The position numbers and the translations under genes are program-made. A stretch of 64,000 nt of DNA from assembly GCF_900199455.1 (NCBI RefSeq), contig NZ_FZQR01000002.1:1-64000 (forward strand), read 5' to 3'. This stretch comes from Mesorhizobium carmichaelinearum (GTDB lineage Bacteria; Pseudomonadota; Alphaproteobacteria; Rhizobiales; Rhizobiaceae). Within the stretch, counting starts at the first letter, position 1. Each line of letters starts with the position of its first letter. The notes under the pieces are model-generated. The model was not told the DNA's origin, ran no database searches, and saw only the letters and a program-made list of their open reading frames with translations. Below are positions 1 to 7,786 of this stretch, one piece after another.

Positions 1-127
1 TACGCCTACCTCGCCGACGTCATCACCCGCATCGTCGCAGGCCATCCGCAAAGCCAGCTCGACGACCTGCTGCCCTGGGCCTATGCCCCCGCGCCACTCA
101 AGGCCGTGGCCTGAGAACAGCGGTTAC
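1..127 (+). mobile_element. IS66-family element, right end with tnpC C-terminus
   Basis: Positions 1-114 encode the last 37 residues of an IS66-type TnpC transposase, with the typical closing pattern of YLADVITRI, then QLDDLLPWAY, then a short Ala/Pro tail and TGA. The sequence just after the stop ends in GCGGTTAC at 120-127; IS66 elements end in a GTAA... inverted repeat, so the element probably stops at 127. The rest lies left of the window. The element has cut the gene read on the other strand from 629. Confidence 0.8.
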
Positions 128-629
128 CGGCCTTCGACCGCCCGCGCATCTTGACTGTGCGGGTGCCGATGCTTCGCAGCCGGCCATCCTTGAGCCATTT
201 GTGACGTTCGCGCGTGCGGATCGTAAGGATATCCTCTGCCTCGCGCGGTAGCACGGGCAGGTGCTCAATGCCTTCCAGCGTCTTCGTGATGGTGGCCGAA
301 GCGGCTTTGAACTCATCTGCCTCGCCAGCGGGCATTTGAATTGCGATGCGACCGGTTTCCGCCTTGAGGTGCTTTCGCAGGGGCCATGGCAGGGACGCAC
401 GCACTTCGCGTTCGATGCCCTTGGCGCGCACTGCGGATCCGAGCGTCGCCGACGGCGGTAGCGGCCACTTTGCAATCAACGGAGGGGTGGTGCTCGCCCC
501 TTGATCAGTCGTCGCCCGGTTTAACGTGCGTTTCCGGACGATGTTGATTAAGTTGGCGCCGGCTCGCTTCAGTGCTGCCGCCGCAGGTGACTTACGCTTC
601 CCTTCGGTTTTCGGCCGGCGCTGTTTCAT
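128..629 (-). pseudogene. Small basic protein gene interrupted by IS66
   Basis: An open frame begins at ATG 629 and encodes a Lys/Arg-rich protein of about 165 residues before it runs into the IS66 end, where the last ~15 codons are transposon-derived. The C-terminal part (RERHKWLKDGRLRSIG) resembles the short helix-turn-helix or DNA-contact segments of small rhizobial regulators, but I do not recognise the family with confidence. The normal C-terminus is missing. Function unknown. Confidence 0.55.
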
Positions 630-796
630 GCGACCTGTCCTGTTTTCATCTCCAGCTGATGCACGGCGTCTAGAAAGTTCCGAAACAAACGATCACCTCC
701 ACCCATGACGCTTGAGCAGCGCAATAGTTGCACCCAGGTTGCCACGGAACATGCATCTCGCGCCTATCTCGTCTCCTATTGCGCACGGACGACACG

Positions 797-821
797 GGAA
801 CTTCGTCCTTACAATTCCGTT
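797..821 (+). promoter_or_regulatory. Putative sigma-EcfG promoter of the lipid operon
   Basis: GGAAC at 797-801, 16 bases, then CGTT at 818-821, an exact match to the general stress sigma factor consensus. It lies 20 bases before GTG 842, which decides against the much earlier ATG at 728 as start of the PAP2 gene. Confidence 0.75.
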
Positions 822-841
822 GTGGCCTCGGAAACGAGGTC

Positions 842-1597
842 GTGCGCTTGCGTGAATCAACCCCAACCAACGAGCGCAAATCCTTCGAGCGACGCGAACC
901 GCGTTCGCTGTCCAGGACGGCCTGGCCGAGCGCGACTTGGTCGGTTGCAGCGGGGCTGGTTGTTGCAGTCCTCATTCTCGTGTTTGGCGCGCTTGCTGAA
1001 GAAGTCCTAGACGGGGATACCACCGCGTTCGATCTTGCCATCCTCTCGGCCTTGCGTAGCGCAGCTGATCCGGCCAATCCGATTGGACCGCCGTGGCTTC
1101 ACGAAGCCGCCCGAGATGTGACATCCATCGGCAGCGTGGTGTTTCTTGGATTCGTACTGCTGGCAGGGGTCGGCTATCTCCTTCTGATCCATAGGCGGGC
1201 TCTCGCGATCTTGATGGCTGTTTCGGTGGTCGGCGGTGAACTGCTCAGCACGATCCTCAAGAAGAGCTTTGATCGGCCCAGGCCCGACATTCCTCATGTG
1301 ACTCAAGTGTTCACCGCGAGCTTCCCGAGCGGACACGCAATGCTTTCAGCGATCACCTTCCTCACAGTGGGTGCCCTGCTTGCTCGTGCCAACGCGGACC
1401 CACGCGTCAAGGCGTATTTCATGGGGCTCGCCGTCTTCCTGACGGTCGCTGTTGGCGTAAGCCGCGTCTATCTCGCAGTCCATTACCCCACGGATGTGCT
1501 CGCGGGATGGTGTATCGGTTCTGGCTGGGCAATCTTGTGTTGGACGGCTGCGTCGTGGTTTCAGCCGACCAGAGTCAATCAGGAGCTCGAACCGTGA
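842..1597 (+). CDS. PAP2-family membrane phosphatase
   Basis: A 251-residue multi-spanning membrane protein of the PAP2 family, which removes phosphate from lipid phosphates such as phosphatidic acid or undecaprenyl diphosphate at the outer face of the inner membrane. All three signature blocks are present: KKSFDRPRPD, then SFPSGHAM, then SRVYLAVHYPTDVLAGW, giving the catalytic His pair and the assisting Arg/Asp. The frame is open upstream to 728, but a stress promoter at 797-821 places the start at GTG 842 (weak GAGG just before) or later. Its TGA overlaps the GTG of the next gene by four bases, so the two are translationally coupled. The exact lipid substrate cannot be told from sequence. 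Confidence 0.88.
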   Translation: MRLRESTPTNERKSFERREPRSLSRTAWPSATWSVAAGLVVAVLILVFGALAEEVLDGDTTAFDLAILSALRSAADPANPIGPPWLHEAARDVTSIGSVVFLGFVLLAGVGYLLLIHRRALAILMAVSVVGGELLSTILKKSFDRPRPDIPHVTQVFTASFPSGHAMLSAITFLTVGALLARANADPRVKAYFMGLAVFLTVAVGVSRVYLAVHYPTDVLAGWCIGSGWAILCWTAASWFQPTRVNQELEP

Positions 1598-2505
1598 GGG
1601 CTTTGGCGCTCATCAACCAAAGCGCGGGCGCTGTCGCGCGCAGCGGCGATATCGAAAAGCTTGTCCGTGATGGGTTCGCGAAACGCGGCATCCACGCCGA
1701 TGTGAAGTTAGTGGCTGGGCACCAGATTGGCGAGATGGCGCAGGGGTTCGTCGCTGAACGCCCAAGATCGGGCGATCGAAGAGTGTTGGTGGTGGGTGGT
1801 GGCGATGGTACGCTTGGGAGCGCAACGTCGGCGCTCGCCGGGACCAACGTAGCGCTGGGCGTCCTGCCGCTAGGCACATTGAACCACTTCGCCAAGGATC
1901 TTGGCGTGCCGATCGAACTTGATGCGGCAATGGACGCCATCGCGGCGAACAAGCCTGTGACAGTCGATGTCGCCGAGGTGAACGGTCGCGTTTTTCTCAA
2001 CAACTCATCGATCGGCATCTATCCCTTCTTTGTCGCAAAACGCTCCGCCGAGCAAGAGCGGCGTGGGTTGGGCAAACTTGCGGCGATCGGTCCCGCTCTC
2101 GCAAGAACAGTGAGGTCCGCGTCCTGGCAGGCAGTCCATGTTGCCGCTCAAGGCAACCGCGAACGGCTGCTGACGCCATGCGTTTTTGTCGGTAACAATT
2201 TCTACGACATCGGTGATCTTGGACGCCGCAAAAGCCTGTCCTCACACGAGCTCAGCGTTTACGTCGTCAAGCAGCAGTCATGGTTCGGACTGGCTTTGCT
2301 CCCGTTCAAAATCGCGTTTGGTCTCATCGACGCAACCCGAGACGTGGAGACGTATCGCACAAAAGCCCTCCAGATCACGTCGCATCGCGCCGCCATGCTG
2401 GTCTCGTTGGACGGTGAGGCGATCAGTATGGACATGCCCCTGAACTTCCGGATTCGCCCAGCGGCCCTGCAGGTTCTGTCACCCACCAAAATGGAACCGG
2501 ATTAA
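1594..2505 (+). CDS. Diacylglycerol/sphingosine kinase-like lipid kinase
   Basis: A 303-residue protein of the DAGK catalytic family (YegS/BmrU type). The nucleotide-binding motif VVGGGDGTLGSA and the following PLGTLNHFAKDLG block are intact, and the C-terminal beta-sandwich carries the SLDGE motif. It is expected to phosphorylate diacylglycerol or a related lipid at the cytoplasmic face of the membrane. Start GTG 1594 is chosen because AGGAG lies at 1581-1585 and it overlaps the PAP2 stop as GTGA. A lipid kinase coupled to a lipid phosphatase suggests control of the phosphatidate/diacylglycerol balance under stress. Confidence 0.88.
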   Translation: MRALALINQSAGAVARSGDIEKLVRDGFAKRGIHADVKLVAGHQIGEMAQGFVAERPRSGDRRVLVVGGGDGTLGSATSALAGTNVALGVLPLGTLNHFAKDLGVPIELDAAMDAIAANKPVTVDVAEVNGRVFLNNSSIGIYPFFVAKRSAEQERRGLGKLAAIGPALARTVRSASWQAVHVAAQGNRERLLTPCVFVGNNFYDIGDLGRRKSLSSHELSVYVVKQQSWFGLALLPFKIAFGLIDATRDVETYRTKALQITSHRAAMLVSLDGEAISMDMPLNFRIRPAALQVLSPTKMEPD

Positions 2506-2530
2506 TGGCCAGACCTATAGCCGGAGCAAT

Positions 2531-3346
2531 GTGGTGAAGACCCTCGTCCATCTCTCGGATTTGCATTTCGGAAAAACAGATAGCCAGGTCGTGGCAGCCA
2601 TCGCGGCTGAGGTTCGCGACATCGTTCCCGATTTGCTCGTCGTTTCCGGGGATTTGACGCAACGTGCTCGAAAAGGTGAGTTCCTGCAGGCGCGAGCGTT
2701 CCTCGATTCCTTTCCTGCCCCTCGCATTGTGGTGCCCGGCAACCATGATGTACCGCTGTGGAATGTCTTCGCCCGTACCTTTACCCCTCTATCCCGCTAC
2801 AAGCGGTATATCGAGGCGGACACGGATTCATTCTACGCGGATGCCGAAATCGCTGTTGTCGGTATCAACACTGCACGATCCCTGACGATCAAGGACGGCC
2901 GGATCAATGTCCGCCAGCTCGAGGCGGCAGAGGAAATATTCGCGCGCTTATCCGATAAAATCATCCGCATAGTGGTAACGCATCACCCGTTCGAAGGACT
3001 GGATTTCGAAAGCGATGATGGTGTCGTCGGGCGGGCCAGCCTTGCAATGGATGCCTTCTCGCGCAGTGGCGTAGACATGATCCTGTCTGGTCATCAGCAT
3101 CTTCATCGCGCCGGTTCCAGCGCCAGGCGGTACCTTATCGACGGGTATGCGGCATTGCTTGTTCAGGCGGGAACAGCGGTCTCATCGCGACTCCGCCAGG
3201 CCGCAAATTCGTTCAACATCATTTGCGTCGATGGTCCGGAAATATCCGTGGAATGTCGAGGCTGGCGGTCGCCTCGGGGCGGGTTCGAAACCTCGGCGAG
3301 ATATTCCTTTCGGCATGGCCCAGACGGATGGCGTCTGCTTGATTAG
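2531..3346 (+). CDS. Metallophosphoesterase (CpdA-like)
   Basis: A 271-residue calcineurin-like phosphoesterase with every metal-ligand block: HLSDLHFGK, VVSGDLTQRA, VPGNHD, VTHHP and LSGHQHLHRA. This resembles the class III cyclic nucleotide phosphodiesterase/UDP-diacylglucosamine pyrophosphatase group; the substrate is not predictable. GTG 2531 is preceded by GGAG at 2523. It lies 25 bases after the lipid kinase and is probably the third gene of the same stress operon. Confidence 0.85.
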   Translation: MVKTLVHLSDLHFGKTDSQVVAAIAAEVRDIVPDLLVVSGDLTQRARKGEFLQARAFLDSFPAPRIVVPGNHDVPLWNVFARTFTPLSRYKRYIEADTDSFYADAEIAVVGINTARSLTIKDGRINVRQLEAAEEIFARLSDKIIRIVVTHHPFEGLDFESDDGVVGRASLAMDAFSRSGVDMILSGHQHLHRAGSSARRYLIDGYAALLVQAGTAVSSRLRQAANSFNIICVDGPEISVECRGWRSPRGGFETSARYSFRHGPDGWRLLD

Positions 3347-3488
3347 CACAGATCAATTCAATTCCAGGGGCTGCGCCCCGACTAGCAAGGAGCGGGTGCA
3401 AATGTGTTGGTTCTTGGCCGGGTCGATGGATCGAAAGACTCCGTGGCGCATTTAAGCTTCGGCTAATAATGGCCTCAGGAGAGAACCA

Positions 3489-3752
3489 ATGAAGAAGACG
3501 CTGCTCATTTTGAGTATACTCATTCCGCTCGCCGCATGCTCCCGCACAGAACAAGGTGCTGCCGTCGGCGGCTTGGGCGGCGCAGCTATTGGCGCAGCCG
3601 TGGCCGGCGACCCGGTGCAAGGAGCGGTTGTTGGCGGGGCGGTCGGAGCAATAGCCGGGGCGGTCATCGGGCACGCCAGCGAAGCCGGTCAGTGCAGATA
3701 TCGCGATCGGCATGGCCGGGTTTACGTTGCACGGTGCCCGGACGGATACTGA
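3489..3752 (+). CDS. Glycine-zipper lipoprotein
   Basis: An 87-residue lipoprotein: a Lys-Lys signal peptide ends in the lipobox LAAC, so Cys17 should be lipidated. Residues ~24-58 form a glycine-zipper (repeated GxxxG-type GGLGGAAIGAAVAG pattern) as in the OsmB/SlyB-like outer membrane lipoproteins, and the C-terminus is a short domain with two Cys (CRYRDRHGRVYVARC). RBS AGGAGAG precedes ATG 3489. Probably envelope stress related; no sigma-EcfG site seen upstream. Confidence 0.8.
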   Translation: MKKTLLILSILIPLAACSRTEQGAAVGGLGGAAIGAAVAGDPVQGAVVGGAVGAIAGAVIGHASEAGQCRYRDRHGRVYVARCPDGY

Positions 3753-3760
3753 GATCTGAG

Positions 3761-3788
3761 GGCGCGTGATCTCATTCGATCACGCGCC
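3761..3788 (+). terminator. Strong hairpin after the lipoprotein gene
   Basis: A perfect 11-bp stem (GGCGCGTGATC / GATCACGCGCC) with a 6-base loop, ending 36 bases after the lipoprotein stop. The right arm is followed by CTCTTC, a poor T tract. Confidence 0.7.
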
Positions 3789-4180
3789 TCTTCGGGATAG
3801 GACAAGTGAATGGCACGTAAGGCTGCAAGGCCTCGCGGTCGCTCCGCAGGAAGGACACAGGATATCGCGCAGGTCAGCCCGACATAACCGTAGTCTTCGA
3901 CGACCTCGCCGCCTGATGTCATGGCCCGTAAAGTGACGCTCGGCTCCTGTACCTCCGGCACCGTTGTTGTTGCTCGCGAGTTGAGGCGGCCGCAAACAGC
4001 GGCAGCGGCTCGTCGCGCAGAGCCTTGATCGCCCACAAAGCCTCAGGCCTCGCCAGCGACAATGAGGGTTCAAACGCGTGGGCCTGGGCGAGCTCGACCA
4101 GGGAGGCAGCAGCAACACCGGTGTGACACCAGAGGGCTGGTCGAGCACGTGTGGTGACGATCGTTGCCGCCGCATGAAGG
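3772..4180 (-). pseudogene. dnaE2: Remnant of dnaE2/imuC (error-prone DNA polymerase)
   Basis: Read on the minus strand in three successive frames, this stretch gives diagnostic pieces of DnaE2 (ImuC), the mutagenesis polymerase of the imuA-imuB-dnaE2 cassette: SLVELAQAHAF and ALWAIKALRDEPLPLFAAAS near 4090-3990, then after a frameshift PEVQEPSVTLRAM and GGEVVEDYGYVGLT near 3970-3880, then after another shift VSFLRSDREALQPY near 3860-3810. Only about 130 residues of a ~1100-residue protein remain, so it is non-functional. No imuA or imuB piece is seen beside it. Confidence 0.78.
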
Positions 4181-4197
4181 CAAGCTCGGATTTGCGA

Positions 4198-4953
4198 CTA
4201 TCGCTTTCTGGCGACCACTAAGAAATTCTGAGCAAAGCGTGCTGGGACACCAACTCGCCGGCATATCGTGTCAACAGGACCGACCAACATTTCGCAAAGC
4301 CTTGGTAGCAGCCACCCGGGCCGCGGCAAAAACCCATAGCCGATGACCCGTTCGACGACAAACCCGTTGGAAACGAGCATCTGGCGATATGCGTGGATGC
4401 TCAACGTACTGCGCACGACGAGCCCCCGAATTCGGTTGAGAAAGCGGCAGACAAGCCCCATTGGCGAGGTTGCGTTCATGTGGACGTTCGAAACCAGCAA
4501 CCCACCGTCGTTCAAATGCTCATGAATGGCCGACAGTGCGTCCCGCCTAAGAGTGTCTTCAGCGTTCAAGAAGAATCGAAAAGCTGTAACCACGTCGAAT
4601 CTTCTGGAAAGGGGGGCAACCGTCAGATCGGCTTTCACCAGTTTGACGTTGCTCGGAACCCGCGCGCAAGCAAGCATGGATTGAGAGACGTCGACGCCAA
4701 CGACCTCACCGAACAATGGGCCTGCAACAGTTGTGACGCGCCCCGTGCCGCACGCGAAGTCGAGGCAGCTGCGATCCGGCCCGCCAAGAGGCCTGAGAAT
4801 GCCTTCCACAAGGGGGCGTTCGATACGCAACCACAAGGCAGCATAGTAGCCGGAACAGAAGGTTTTGGTGTAATCGGTGCCGTAGCCTTGGGTCTGATGG
4901 CTCGATCGGTAATCGCTATAAGCGCTCCCCTCGAATGACCGCTCGGTCAACAC
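4198..4953 (-). CDS. Class I SAM-dependent methyltransferase
   Basis: A 251-residue Rossmann-fold methyltransferase of the Methyltransf_11/25 type. Motif I is LDFACGTGRVTTV with the acidic loop VVGVDVS after it, and motif IV-like VVTAFRFFLNAED follows. The C-terminal ~80 residues (two-helix hydrophobic segment near FLNRIRGLVV and PRPGWLLPRLCEMLVG) are typical of stand-alone small-molecule or lipid methyltransferases. Substrate unknown. Transcribed convergently toward the dnaE2 remnant; no partner gene beside it. Confidence 0.8.
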   Translation of the reverse strand: MLTERSFEGSAYSDYRSSHQTQGYGTDYTKTFCSGYYAALWLRIERPLVEGILRPLGGPDRSCLDFACGTGRVTTVAGPLFGEVVGVDVSQSMLACARVPSNVKLVKADLTVAPLSRRFDVVTAFRFFLNAEDTLRRDALSAIHEHLNDGGLLVSNVHMNATSPMGLVCRFLNRIRGLVVRSTLSIHAYRQMLVSNGFVVERVIGYGFLPRPGWLLPRLCEMLVGPVDTICRRVGVPARFAQNFLVVARKR

Positions 4954-5429
4954 ATCACCTCGAGAACCCCCATCACAACAACCTCCATTCTGGGCTTGCC
5001 AATAAAATTCACTAGTCCCGATCGATCTTCATCCGATCACATGACGCAAACCTTACAAAAAATTATAGCAGGGGGCAGAATTCCGATCATGCCGAGAGGG
5101 CGTCAGTTCAGGGTGCCCGCTTCTCCACTTCGCTCATCATGGCCTTTCGCTCGTGCCTGGACGGCGTCACCACCGCGCGTTTCCGGCTGGCCGCTCGGCT
5201 ACCGCTCCGACGCTTCTCGCGCGGTTGTCGCCGGCCAATCCATCCGCTGAAAGCTCCTCGTCTTACGACTTTGGTCGGGCTGTTGTGCGCAAAGGTCTGA
5301 GGCCTGCAACCCGAATGACCGTGCGTGGTTAGGACATCGATCGCCGAGTAAGTGCCTTCATCGCCGGTCAGATCGATGCCCGCCAACTCACCGGAGGTGG
5401 CGGGCATCGGATTGAGGAACAATGACGAA
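4954..5429. other. Intergenic stretch, no supported gene
   Basis: About 475 bases between the methyltransferase start and the zinc-ribbon gene. Open frames on both strands lack recognisable proteins. The short run around 5025-5085 is A/T-richer than its surroundings. There are no clear hairpins or promoter matches. Confidence 0.5.
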
Positions 5430-5666
5430 ATGCCTTTGTCCGATGAACTGCGCGACGTTCTGGTCGAATTTTCATGCCCGATCTGCTCGCATCCTATCGT
5501 GAAGCCAGGGTCTTGGCTCCGAACGATCGGGGTTTTCAATTGCGAAGGCTGCAAGGATAGGGTGCGCATTGGCTATGAAGAGAAGCTAGAGATCTTCGGG
5601 CGCTATCTTCGAAAGCCGACTAGAGGTCCCCAGCGCCCCGCCAAGCTGCGCTATGCCGGAGGATAG
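5430..5666 (+). CDS. Small zinc-ribbon protein
   Basis: A 78-residue protein with two Cys pairs: CPICSHPI near residue 14 and CEGCKDRV near residue 37, forming a CxxC...CxxC zinc ribbon, then a basic tail. Start ATG 5430 is the nearest in-frame ATG to GAGGAA upstream; an earlier in-frame ATG at 5352 lacks support. It resembles the other small zinc-ribbon protein at 10439-10756. Possibly a nucleic-acid-binding accessory protein; function unknown. Confidence 0.6.
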   Translation: MPLSDELRDVLVEFSCPICSHPIVKPGSWLRTIGVFNCEGCKDRVRIGYEEKLEIFGRYLRKPTRGPQRPAKLRYAGG

Positions 5667-5696
5667 GTCACGGGTGCTACCGGCACGTGACCTATC
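5662..5696 (+). terminator. Perfect 11-bp hairpin after the zinc-ribbon gene
   Basis: GATAGGTCACG pairs exactly with CGTGACCTATC around a 13-base loop. The left arm overlaps the stop codon of the zinc-ribbon gene; no long T tract follows. Confidence 0.7.
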
Positions 5697-5913
5697 GCTT
5701 GGTTAGTGGGTCAGTTGGAAATTTGAAGCTTCACTGCGGCGCGTCCCGAATTTCATGCATGGCGTCGATAAGCAGACCCAATTCGGCGACGTCATCACGC
5801 TCCGTTTTTAGGCGGAGTGAGATTTCTCAGCACCAAGGGGCAATGTCAGTGTCAATCTTCTTCCGATCAGGAGCGGCCGTTCAGTCAAGTCCCGCAATGT
5901 GCGATAATTCGCT

Positions 5914-6090
5914 ATGGGAATGAAGGTGAAGGAGAAGACCAAGCAGGCGATTTATGCGCCGTTAGAGGGCGGGCTTGGAGCGGAAGCCGTATACTATGCC
6001 CGCAGGGTCGGCATCACTAGAGACGAAGCCGCCAAGATCATCAGGGAAACTCACGAACTGTATAATGTCCGCAAGGAAAAGACCAGATAG
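5914..6090 (+). CDS. 58-residue DUF3606-like protein
   Basis: A short helical protein with the core AVYYARRVGITRDEAAKIIRE, the pattern of the DUF3606 group (one aromatic-rich helix, a G[IV][ST] turn, a second helix). The gene at 10182-10427 has a matching core (ADFYARRCGLTREEALKLLKE). There are two ATGs, at 5914 and 5920; no clear RBS decides. Function unknown; such genes are multicopy in rhizobia. Confidence 0.6.
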   Translation: MGMKVKEKTKQAIYAPLEGGLGAEAVYYARRVGITRDEAAKIIRETHELYNVRKEKTR

Positions 6091-6235
6091 CTTCGCTCAT
6101 GGTTCAAGGCAGCGATGGCCAATACCGGCCAGGAAGATGGTATGCAGATCCGTGCAGATATCGTTGATGATGTGCTGGAGGGCAAAGGCCAACAGCACAG
6201 CTAGTGTGGCCTAAACGACCGACGCGCCGTGTGCG

Positions 6236-6260
6236 GGAACAAATTGCTGGATGCCGAGTT
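6236..6260 (+). promoter_or_regulatory. Putative sigma-EcfG promoter of the His-rich protein gene
   Basis: GGAAC at 6236-6240, 16 bases, AGTT at 6257-6260, 33 bases before ATG 6294. The paralogous gene at 62733 has the same layout (GGAAC-N16-AGTT), which makes chance unlikely. Confidence 0.7.
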
Positions 6261-6293
6261 GACCCCCCGAAGGGTAACACTCAGGAGAATCAA

Positions 6294-6581
6294 ATGAAAA
6301 TCATCCTCGCCGCACTGGCGATTTGCATCGCCGTGCCTTCGATTGCCTCGGCCGATGCGATCGTTCTGACCACGAACCAGCATCGTCATCACCGCCACCA
6401 TCATTGGAACAACGGAGAGGTTATCATCAATCGGGATGGGGGGCGCCTTCATCACCGCCGCCACGGCCAAGAGGCCTTCTACGATCACGGCCGCCGGCAT
6501 CATCACCGCCCGGATGTCGTCATCGTGACCAGGAAGCACCACCGTCATCATCACGTCGTCATGGATAACGGCGGCTACTGA
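6294..6581 (+). CDS. Histidine-rich secreted protein, copy 1
   Basis: A 95-residue protein: signal peptide (MKIILAALAICIAVPSIASA), then a mature part with many clustered His (HRHHRHHH, LHHRRHGQ, RRHHHRPD, HHRHHH) separated by short Val/Ile strands. Such clusters normally bind Zn, Cu or Ni in the periplasm. RBS AGGAG at 6283. It shares the LHHR.HG..AFYDHGRRHH core with the protein at 62733-63014. Under a stress promoter it may buffer periplasmic metals; that role is inference. Confidence 0.75.
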   Translation: MKIILAALAICIAVPSIASADAIVLTTNQHRHHRHHHWNNGEVIINRDGGRLHHRRHGQEAFYDHGRRHHHRPDVVIVTRKHHRHHHVVMDNGGY

Positions 6582-6699
6582 TTGGGCCGACTTCGGCTCG
6601 GGGCTCGGCTGCTCGACAAGAGAGAGCCGGGCCTGTTGCCGGTTAAAGCCGGCCGGTTGACTGATGCAGCCCTGTCCGCCATCTCCATCACCCTGTCGC

Positions 6700-6789
6700 T
6701 CTAAAGCCCGCACCCCTCTGGCGGAGAAGAGCGCGGGCCGATCGGAGTTCCGATCTTCGGCAGGAGATGGAGCGCACCAACCTGCCGCA
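6700..6789 (-). ncRNA. Putative stress sRNA, structured family copy 1
   Basis: Transcribed from the sigma-EcfG-like site at 6796-6820, this ~90-base segment carries three stems shared with copy 2 at 38341-38440: GGCAGG/CCTGCC, GATCGG/CCGATC and a GC-rich final stem beginning GCCCGCGC that ends in TTTAG. There is no credible coding frame in it and no gene directly downstream on this strand, so a free-standing small RNA is the simplest reading. The final T tract is weak, so termination is less certain than for copy 2. Confidence 0.55.
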
Positions 6790-6795
6790 CGCAAC

Positions 6796-6820
6796 AACCT
6801 TTAGAGATAGCTAATGTTCC
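6796..6820 (-). promoter_or_regulatory. Putative sigma-EcfG promoter of sRNA copy 1
   Basis: On the minus strand GGAAC-N16-GGTT, with the sequence GGAACATTAG that is common to all four copies of the RNA element. Confidence 0.6.
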
Positions 6821-6886
6821 GTCAAGCCGCGGGCGGCAGTACCGGTGCTGTGGTGTACCACTGGATGAACGGGACTTCGTTCCCGG

Positions 6887-7059
6887 TTACTCCCGAACGG
6901 CTTTCAAGAGCGCCTCATACAGGGCACGCGTTGCCCGGTAGTCATCGCATGTAGGTGATATGAGCGGCTTCACGATGCTCTTGTGCAGCGCTTCGGCTGC
7001 CACCAGGACGTCTCGATTTGAGCCTGCGACAACTGCTTGGAAGGTTTGGTTCTGGCCAT
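6887..7059 (-). pseudogene. Frameshifted copy of the MARSK small-protein family
   Basis: Starts at ATG 7059 as MARTKPSKQLSQAQIE, then one base is missing relative to the intact paralogue at 9369-9536, after which the remaining protein (LVAAEALHKSIVKPLIS ... YRATRALYEALLKAV) is read in the next frame down to 6887. The length is 173 rather than 174 bases. It is the last member of small-gene cassette A. Confidence 0.7.
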
Positions 7060-7197
7060 TTGGTCGACCTCTTCGTCGATTTCGCCGCGCTTGATCCCAA
7101 TGGAACTGGTGCGTCAACTCATCGATCGAGATGACGTCGTCTCGGGGACCTCGTTGGCAAGCCATTTGTCGAGGAAGTCTACGCCGCCCGTGCTCAT
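7050..7197 (-). pseudogene. Decayed DUF768 gene, cassette A
   Basis: ATG 7197 begins MSTGGVDFLDKWLANEVPETT, the DUF768 opening. Deletions then shift the frame; downstream pieces VISIDELTH and IGIKRGEIDEEVD are in other frames, and the remnant runs into the start of the MARTK gene. The ATG overlaps the stop of the preceding gene as ATGA, as expected for a former operon. Confidence 0.7.
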
Positions 7198-7360
7198 GCC
7201 TCACCCTTCTTCAATATCCAGGCTTCCCGCACGATGGAGGAATGATCGTAGCCGAGCATCGCGATCAGGTACCTAACCTGCTCCTCGGTAATGCCGGTCT
7301 CGCGTGCACATTGCGCACAAACTCGGCTCTCGGATCGAATGGTTTCGGTTCCTCCGCCAT
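7194..7360 (-). pseudogene. Frameshifted copy of the MAEE 55-residue family
   Basis: Begins MAEEPKPFDPRAEFVRNV, then a single-base deletion; the rest (ARETGITEEQVRYLIAMLGY ... REAWILKKGEA) is in the next frame. The intact paralogue is at 30692-30859. Length 167 bases against 168 expected. It sits between the RRIDK gene and DUF768, the same order as in the 31-30 kb copy. Confidence 0.72.
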
Positions 7361-7446
7361 AGAACCAAATTCGCCACCCGCGCAAAAGTTCTCTGAAACG
7401 TACCAATGGATAGCGCCTGCCTAGTTTAATCGACCTCGATGATTTT

Positions 7447-7641
7447 TTAAAACTTCTTCTTTGCGCGTGCTCGATCACCTTTGACCAGAATCGCGTTCTG
7501 GACGAATGCTTCGGCTGAAAGTCGCGCCTCGCGCAGGCGCGCTGTCTTGGCATCTCTTGCCGCTCGCTCCGCCTCGATCGCCAGCTTCGATTCTCGATCT
7601 GCCCGCTCGATCCGGTCTTTGTCGATGCGCCGCCTTACCAC
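7447..7641 (-). CDS. RRIDK-family basic coiled-coil protein, cassette A
   Basis: A 64-residue, strongly charged protein (RRRIDKDRIERADRESKLAI then EAERAARDAKTARLREARLS) predicted to be almost entirely one amphipathic helix. Start GTG 7641 follows GAGGTAGCT. Paralogues occur at 12756-12971 (intact) and 30890-31143 (frameshifted), always first in the cassette. The sequence resembles no enzyme; a small nucleic-acid or protein-binding helix is possible. Confidence 0.6.
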   Translation of the reverse strand: MVRRRIDKDRIERADRESKLAIEAERAARDAKTARLREARLSAEAFVQNAILVKGDRARAKKKF

Positions 7642-7786
7642 AGCTACCTCCCATCACATATGCGGCATGAAGGGAAATCAGGGCAAATGGTTCCGAAAAG
7701 AAAGCGCATGTTCGCCTCGTCGCCCTGGAACATTTCGACCCACGCTGGGTTAAGAGGGCATCCGATTGGTTTGCAGCAGGCGCACA

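Noticed and set aside
4393..4938. 181-residue plus-strand frame
   Set aside because: Antisense of the methyltransferase, which has clear motifs.
5108..5569. 153-residue minus-strand frame
   Set aside because: No domain or RBS; overlaps the zinc-ribbon gene, which has two CxxC pairs.
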